DNA of 64,000 bases from assembly GCA_027924585.1 (NCBI GenBank), contig BSBM01000386.1:916001-980000 (forward strand), read 5' to 3'. This stretch comes from Larix kaempferi (Eukaryota > Streptophyta > Pinopsida > Pinales > Pinaceae). The position numbers and the translations under genes were made by a program. The notes beneath the pieces are model-generated. The model had not been told where the DNA came from. It saw only the letters and a list, made by a program, of their open reading frames with translations, and searched no databases. The first letter of the stretch is position 1. Each line of letters starts with the position of its first letter. Below are positions 57,815 through 64,000 of this stretch, one piece after another.

Positions 57815-58245
57815 AAGGCAAAAATAGCGGAATAGCAGCTGCTAGACTTGGCAGAATAGGAAAAAGTGCCAGAGTCACAGGTGTTGGCAAAAGAAAAAAT
57901 GAAGTGAAGATAGCAGATTCACAATTGCTAGACTTATCTGAATAGACAAAAATAGCGGAGTCACAGCTGCTGGAAAAAGGCGAAAATGAAGTGAGAATAG
58001 CGAAGTCACAACTGCTAGACTTAACGGAATAAGCAAGAATAGTGGAGTCGTAGCTACTAGCAAAAAGCAAAAATTAAATGGAAATAGCAGAGTCACAGCT
58101 GCTAGACTAGTGAAATAGGCAAGAATGGAGGAGTCGCAGCTGCTGGAAAAAATGAAGTGACTAGAAAAATGACAGAGTTACAGCTGCGGAAATAGGAAGA
58201 ATGAGCAAGGTAAGGAGTCGCAGCTGTGCAAAAATGAGTAACAAG
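57815..58245. repeat. about 87-bp tandem array between pol and the 3' ORF
   Basis: The word gctagact recurs at 57841, 57927, 58014 and 58101. Each unit contains two half-units around gagtcacagctgct. Further half-units follow to about 58245. Tandem repeats in this position are known for Tat/Ogre elements. Confidence 0.82.
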
Positions 58246-58516
58246 CAGACTTTCAGCTGGCTGATGAAAAACTAACGAACCATCCATCTTCTTCAAAGAG
58301 CTTTATTAAATCAGGAAACAATGTAAGGTGCCTGCAATCGTCTGGCCTAGTCATGACTGTTGTTCCTCCAATTAATCCTTGCACACAAATCTTCAAAACA
58401 AACCGATCAAGTGCAAAATGAAAAATAGATGAAATACTGAATGAAAAATAAATTATTTATGTACAAATGATGTGGATATTGCAGTCCTAAAAATTCACAG
58501 GGGTTGAGAAAACTCC

Positions 58517-61500
58517 CTACCCTGGCGTTAACTGATAATCTGGATCTGTTGCAACCTGTGAAACGAAAGCATCCCTTAAGATCAGTTTGTGATACAGTCA
58601 CAGCCGATGACCATTTGCGAATAATGGTGTATTGTTTTCATCAATGGTGATCAACCGAACTGTTCCATTGTCAAATGCACGATCTATTTGATAAGGTCCC
58701 AACCAACAAGTGCGTAGCTTTCCTTTGAAATCCCTCTTAAACCGTGAATCATATAACAGAGCCCAGTCTCCTTCCTGGAATAATTTCTTCTTTATAAATC
58801 TGTCATGCCATTTAGAGTGCTACTATTGAATTAAAGTTGTATGATTTACTGTTGTTGTGCACTTTTCATCCAACTCGTTAAGTTGATTCAGTCGGTTCCT
58901 CTGTGCTTCTGATAAATCAAGGGTTGCTTCTACAACTGTCTTCAAAGTTCTAATTTTGAATTCAATTGGGAAAACTACATTCTTACCGTACACTAACTCA
59001 TATGGGGAAAAACCAGTGGTGTTACGCCATGTAGTGCGATAGGCCCACCATGCCTCTGGAGGTCTCTCAACCCAATCTTTACGATGGATTTTCACTGTTT
59101 TTGTCAAAATAGCCTCAATAACGTTGCTTGAACTCTCCACTTGGCCATTGGCCTATGGATGATATGGCGAGGTTATTCTGTGCTGAATATGAAATTTCTG
59201 TAACAGCGCTTCCAACTTGTGAGACACAAACTGCCACCATCTGTGACGATTTCCTTGGGTGCTCCAAACCGAGTGAAAATTTCTTCATACAGGAAATCAA
59301 TCACAACCTGATCATTAGCCTTAACCAAAGCTATAGCTTCTACCCATTTGGTCATGTAATCTGTACAAACCAAGATGTGAACTTTCTGTTTTGAGAGAGG
59401 GTTGATAGGCCCTACAAAATCTAGAGCCCATCTATCAAATGGTTCAACCACGAGCTGTGGCTGCAAAGGCATTTCATCTAATGTGTTGGGTTTGCCCATC
59501 CTTTGGCAGCTATAACATGCCTGAACATACTTCTTTGCGTCCCTGAACAATGTGGGCTAGAAATATCCCATTCTCAAAACTTTATGACCTGTCTTTTGTC
59601 AGCAAAATGTCCCCCACGGGGCTCATCATGGAAAGCTTTAAGAATACTAAAGATCTCATCTTCTCTAACACATCTTCTGAACTCTAAATCAAGCCCTGTG
59701 TAGAAAAGATGGCCATCAATCCAGCAATACCTAGCACTATGTTGTATGATCTTTCTTTTTTCTCTCTTCGACAGATGTGCTGGGAGCTTACCTGCAGCCA
59801 AAAAGTTAGCAATATCTGCATACCATGGGGAATGAGTTGATACTACAAACAAATGTTCGTCGGGGAAGGAATCTTCAACTGGTAAATTGTCATCACTGTT
59901 AGTAAGTCGAGATAAAAAACCTGCAACAACATTTTCCTTCCCTGGTCTATCAATAATTGTGATATCAAATTCCTGTAACAGTAACAGCCATCTAGTAACT
60001 CTAACATTCGTGATTGGTTTATTCATTCAATATTTGATAGCAGAATGATTAGTGTGCATGAAAGTAGAATATCCAGTAATATAATGTCTAAATTTGTTGA
60101 TGGCATAAACAATGGCAAGAAATTCCTTTTCTGTGACAATATAGTTTAGTTCAGCAGGAGATAAGTTCTTACTAATGTAATAAATTGCATAAGGAGCATT
60201 ACCTTCCTGCTATCCCAAAACTGCTCCAATGGCAGTGTCTGAAGCATATGAATAAATATGAAAAGGAAGAGCCCAGTTGGGCCCTCGTAAGATGGGTGTT
60301 GTAGATAGCCTTTTCTTTAGCTCAGTAAACGTTGTTTTGCATGCATCATTCCAAACAAACTATGCATCCTTCATCAACATAGTGAACAGAGGAGAAGCTA
60401 GTTTGGAAAAAAATTCTATGAACCTTCTGTAATAGCCAGCATGCCCCAAGAAGCTACGTACATCCTTCTATGTTCCAGGAGTTGGTATGTTTTCAATTAC
60501 CTTGATTTTGGATGGATCTACCTGGATACCCTCAGAAGAGATGAAGTGCCCCAGCACTATGCCCTCGCTCATCATCATATGGCACTTTTCCGTGCTTAAA
60601 GAGGGTTGGCTTTGTTCACAGCATTTCAAGACCTTTTCTAAATTTTTCAGTGCTTCTTCATAACTATCACCATATGGATTAAAGTCATCCATAAAAATAT
60701 CCATGCAATCATTTACCATTTCCGAAAAGATTCCAATCACTGCTCTCTGAAATGTGGTTGGTGCGTTGCACAACCCAAAAGGAAGTACTCGGCATGCAAA
60801 AGTTCCCCAAGGACATGTGAAAGTGGTTTTTTCCTGGTCTTCTGGAGCAATCTGGATTTGGTTGTAGCCACTAAAGCCATCCAAAAAGGAAAATTACTTT
60901 TTCCCAAACAACATATCAAGGACTTGATCAATGAAAGGTAAGGGGAAGTGGTCCTTCTGCGTTGCTTTGTTCAATTCTATGTAATCCACGCAGACCCTCC
61001 ATTTCCCATTCTTCTTTGGCACAATCATGAGTGGAGAAACCAACTCACTGTCTGAAATCGGGTATATAAATCCTGCTTCTAAAATTTTTTGGATCTCTTC
61101 TTTCACTATGTCTCTTAGGTTCGGGTTCATCCTTCGTTGTGGTTGACACACAGGCTTGGAGTCACTCTTAATATAAATGTGATGGGTGCACAGATTAGAA
61201 GGAATCCCTTTCATGTCTGTGTACTCCCAAGCGAAATCTCCCCTACGTTGTTTCGACAGAGTGACTAGCTGTTCCAGCTCGGTAGCAAGATTTGGATTGA
61301 TGTTCAATGTTTTCCCTGACTCGATTTCTACTGGAACACTCTTCAAATTTTTGAGTACTGGAATTATACTGGCATCACTGACTAGAGTTTCTTCTGTAAT
61401 ATTTTCTTGCTCTGTCTCATCTAATGTACTGTTAAGAATCTGGTAAACATATTTGTTGATAGACATGGGCTCACTGATGAAACTGTTAATGGCATCATCC

Positions 61501-62510
61501 TCTGTTTCATCTTTAAACATTAAGGCTCTCCCTATTGTTAATAACGGCTGAACACCTTCTTCCTCCTCCAAATATGCCCATAATGGAGTTTCAGATTTTG
61601 TGCTTAGTCAAGCTAGAGGGTACAAGGTTAGGATCTTGATCTTAGTACCGTCTGAAATGGTCATAGATACTAACCAACAGCTGATACAGGCATCTGTTGT
61701 GGCCAACCACGGTCTTCCCAGGATCAGTGGGTGTCCCCCCAACTGGGATTTCGGCTATAACACCAAGAAATCCGCAGGGTATTCCCACGAGTCAATTGAG
61801 ATCACGAGGTCATCTAAGATCCCCTCAAGCTTGATTGTTGATCTGTCAGCAAGTTCCAAAATAGTAGGGGTTGGCCGAAGGTTAGTGAGTCCAATTTTCT
61901 TCATAGTTTCTATGGTCATAACGTTAATAGCCGTGCCTAATTCTACCAAGACGTTGGGGATTTGTGTGTTCCCTATGTGAATTGTAACAGTAGGGTTTCC
62001 AGGGTCATCGTATTTCGCCACAAGAGTCTTTCCCATTATCAATTCGAAAAGTTTTCCCAATACATGGACAGTGGGGGGATCCCTAGGCTTTCTTCCTGGT
62101 TTCTTGATACACAAATCTCTAACAGTCTTGGCGTAAATGGGCACGTCATGGAGGGCTTGCAACAGTGGGATTTTAACATATAAATTTTTCAATTCTCCCA
62201 AGAGATTGAATCGAGGTTGTTCCATTGTTTTCTGCAGGGCCAATCGTTCAGGGTATGGCGGTTCTCTTATCAACTATGTAGGTCGTGATTCATCGTGTGT
62301 TAGCTCCTGAGTTTCAGCTACTGTTTCGGTAGGAGTATCAGCATCGTCAATGATGGGGCTTGCTGAATTGACCATATTCTCATAGTGTTGATTCACTCCA
62401 GTTTCAATCACTGGGGATGAAACATACTCAATGATAATGGGTTCCACTACCCTCCCTAATTGTAATTGTATATCATTGCATGGAATTTGGGTGATGGAAT
62501 ACGTAGGCAT
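58517..62510 (-). pseudogene. pol of the Athila/Tat element
   Basis: Minus-strand order: a pre-protease region (LKNLYVKIPLLQALHDVP); protease with VLVELGTAINVM near 61945, where the usual catalytic Asp is Glu; reverse transcriptase (KNGKWRVCVDYIELNKAT, DGFSGYNQIQIAPEDQEKTT, FGLCNAPTTFQRA, catalytic FMDD near 60690); RNase H (SYASDTAIGAVLG, SPAELNYIVTEKEFLAIVYA); integrase with zinc-binding (GGHFADKR, CYSCQRMGKP) and core words (WALDFVGPI, FGAPKEIVTDGG); then TGFSPYELVYGK and a C-terminal GPY-like module (LGPYQIDRAFDNGTVRL) ending at TAG 58517. Most of pol shares one frame down to 59574; later parts are frameshifted. An in-frame TAA near 60894 splits the RT. Confidence 0.9.
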
Positions 62511-63955
62511 GTTGGCAGTCTCAAATTGATGGACTACTTTATTGTTTGGGTTCGGGTTAGGTTGCGCAGGAAGCTGTGGTCGAAGTGGTACATTGACATG
62601 TGCGGCATTGTTTTGAAATGGGAGTTGTGGTTGCTGATACTGTTGGTGATGATACTGTTGATACTGAGTTTGGTGATGGGGAAAGTTATTTCCTTGGTAA
62701 TAATTTCTCTAGTTGGAATTCCAAGGAGCTTGATTGTTTAACTGTTGTGACCACGGTGTCCAAGAATTAGGATTTTGCATTGGGTTCTAAGATGGATGCC
62801 AATGGTTACCAGAATGAGGTGAAGGGAATTGTGTATTCATATTATTCATATTGTTCATACCATTCATATTATTCAGAAAAAATGATGGGTATTGATTCAT
62901 ACCTTGATTGCGAGGCTGCCATGGTTTATTTTGTGCAATGAAGTAAGCTTGCTCCACATCTAGAATGGATGCCTGTAGAATTGCTTTGACCTTAGGTAAT
63001 GAAGGACATTCCTTAGTATCATGCTCCAATTCGCATATCCTACATATCTCCTCTTTTTCCAGCGAGCATTCTTTCAATGGGTGCTTTTTCCTACATTTAG
63101 GACAGAATACACCAAGTGTAAGGTCTTCTACTACTTGCCTCTACTTTTCTCTCATGGCATCTAACTCTGAGGAAATGGAGCTCATCATGTCTGTTTTAAA
63201 ATTCTCCAGTAAGTTGCCTATTTCTGCTTGAGTGGCTCCTCCACTAGCTGACTTCTGAGTCCTAGTGAAGACATCCTGGTCTCGATCTTTGTCTCGTTTG
63301 TTGGTTCTAGAGGATCCCCTTGAGTACCTTTGGCATAATTCAACAATCTTCTTGAAAGGTTCCTTAGAGATATCCCCTTTTCCAGCAAATTCAACATATC
63401 AAGGCAGTCTTCTCTAATTCCTCGTAGTAAAATGATCTTGAGTACATCCTTTCCAATCTCAACATGTCCAAACCTTTGTAAATTGTACAACAATCTTTCC
63501 ATAAAGTCTTCCAAACTCTCTTCATCCTTCTGAACCATTTTAAACAACTCCTCATTTCTATCCCTATTTCTACAATACTCTTGATATTTAGAAAGGAAAG
63601 TGTTTTTCATTTGATCCCAAGTAGTAATGGTCTCATGACCTAGGCTCATGAACCAGCGCAGAGCATTTCCTTTCAAGGTGGTTGGGAATAGTTTCAGCTT
63701 CTGAGCAGTAGAGGTGTAATCATAACTACAACAGAGGATATCAAACTCAAAAAGAAACTCATCGGGATCCTCAGAAGACTTACCATGAAAATTCAGGAGA
63801 ACTGATGGTGAGATGTTTTTCATGGGAGCTGCTACAGGTGTCTGGAGGATAGGGAATTCTAATGTAGCCACGGTATTACCAGGATGATTATCTTCCACTT
63901 CTTCTTCCTGGTTCTCCCTATGTTCGTTCTCTCCTTCATGTTCTCTACCAGCCAT
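62511..63955 (-). pseudogene. gag of the Athila/Tat element
   Basis: The ATG at 63953-63955 begins an acidic N-terminus (MAGREHEGENEHRENQ). The retrotransposon gag domain follows (DPDEFLFEFDILC, TLKGNALRWFMSLG, SKYQEYCRNRDRNEEL, EESLEDFMERLL). A frameshift near 63290 moves the protein into the pol frame, where two knuckles CPKCRKKHPLKEC and CRICELEHDTKEC lie near 63090 and 63045, with one in-frame TAG just upstream. An Asn/Met-rich stretch (NNMNGMNNMNNMN) and a Gln-rich linker (QYQQYHHQQYQQPQLP) lead towards pol. Gag forms the particle and binds RNA through the knuckles. Confidence 0.88.
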
Positions 63956-64000
63956 GGTTTTAGTCCAAAATTCAATAGCTTCCTTTATGCGTTCTTCCTC

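Larger units (their letters stand above)
53793..64000 (-). mobile_element. Athila/Tat-type Ty3/gypsy retrotransposon (5' LTR beyond the window)
   Basis: On the minus strand the order is gag, protease, reverse transcriptase, RNase H, integrase, a tandem-repeat spacer, an extra 3' ORF, a polypurine tract and the 3' LTR. Gag with two CX2CX3HX4C knuckles, an RT with FMDD and a long post-pol region point to the Athila/Tat lineage. The gag ATG is at 63955, and only 45 bp of leader lie inside the window. Numerous stops and frameshifts make it inactive. Confidence 0.88.

Overview
This looks like a nuclear segment from a land plant with a large, repeat-rich genome. The evidence is plant-type L1 LINEs with a C-terminal RNase H, plant Ty3/gypsy elements of the Athila/Tat and chromovirus-like kinds, a pentatricopeptide-repeat (PPR) pseudogene, and pectin acetylesterase exons with plant-like splice sites. 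A gymnosperm is my best guess from the density and style of the repeats, but nothing in the window proves it. I found no intact host gene. Almost everything recognisable is a transposon in some state of decay, a retrocopy, or a gene fragment.

Layout. 1-3078: AT-rich noncoding DNA built from degenerate tandem repeats. 3092-4422: minus-strand retrocopy with a poly(A) tail and 13-bp target-site duplications (TSDs). 5178-11532: plus-strand L1-type LINE (LINE-A) with 17-bp TSDs, inserted into a 103-bp tandem repeat. 11550-16017: more AT-rich tandem repeats, including a perfect 72+72 bp palindrome at 14588-14733. 16038-23614: long, nearly intact plus-strand LINE (LINE-B) with 20-bp TSDs, each of its two ORFs broken by one nonsense codon. 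23635-32427: repeats, twin hairpins, a GA microsatellite, a probable solo LTR (27251-28176), and a tandemly duplicated two-exon fragment of a pectin acetylesterase gene (30551-31338, minus).

32428-38673: a Ty3/gypsy element with two LTRs. It keeps gag and protease but has lost reverse transcriptase and the integrase core. Its gag is split by a nested 1737-bp solo LTR with a 5-bp TSD. 40429-44038: a 5'-truncated minus-strand LINE (LINE-C) related to LINE-A. 44363-45900: a minus-strand PPR pseudogene. 46848-49790: the N-terminal half of a Helentron/Helitron2-like rolling-circle transposon, with OTU-protease-like segments, a conserved N-terminal region and an HUH Rep domain, followed by an 87-bp tandem array. 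52040-52510: a decayed LINE ORF1 piece on the minus strand. About 53793 to the right edge: an Athila/Tat-type Ty3/gypsy element on the minus strand (3' LTR, extra 3' ORF, tandem array, pol, gag); its 5' LTR lies outside the window.

How the parts relate. The LINEs supply the machinery (endonuclease, reverse transcriptase, RNase H) that best explains the poly(A)-tailed retrocopy. In both LINEs whose ORF1/ORF2 junction is present, the ORF1 stop overlaps the ORF2 start (TAATG in LINE-A, ATGA in LINE-B), which suggests coupled translation. Many inactivating changes are C-to-T or G-to-A nonsense changes, as expected for silenced, methylated elements. Several families carry short tandem repeats in their 5' or 3' control regions.
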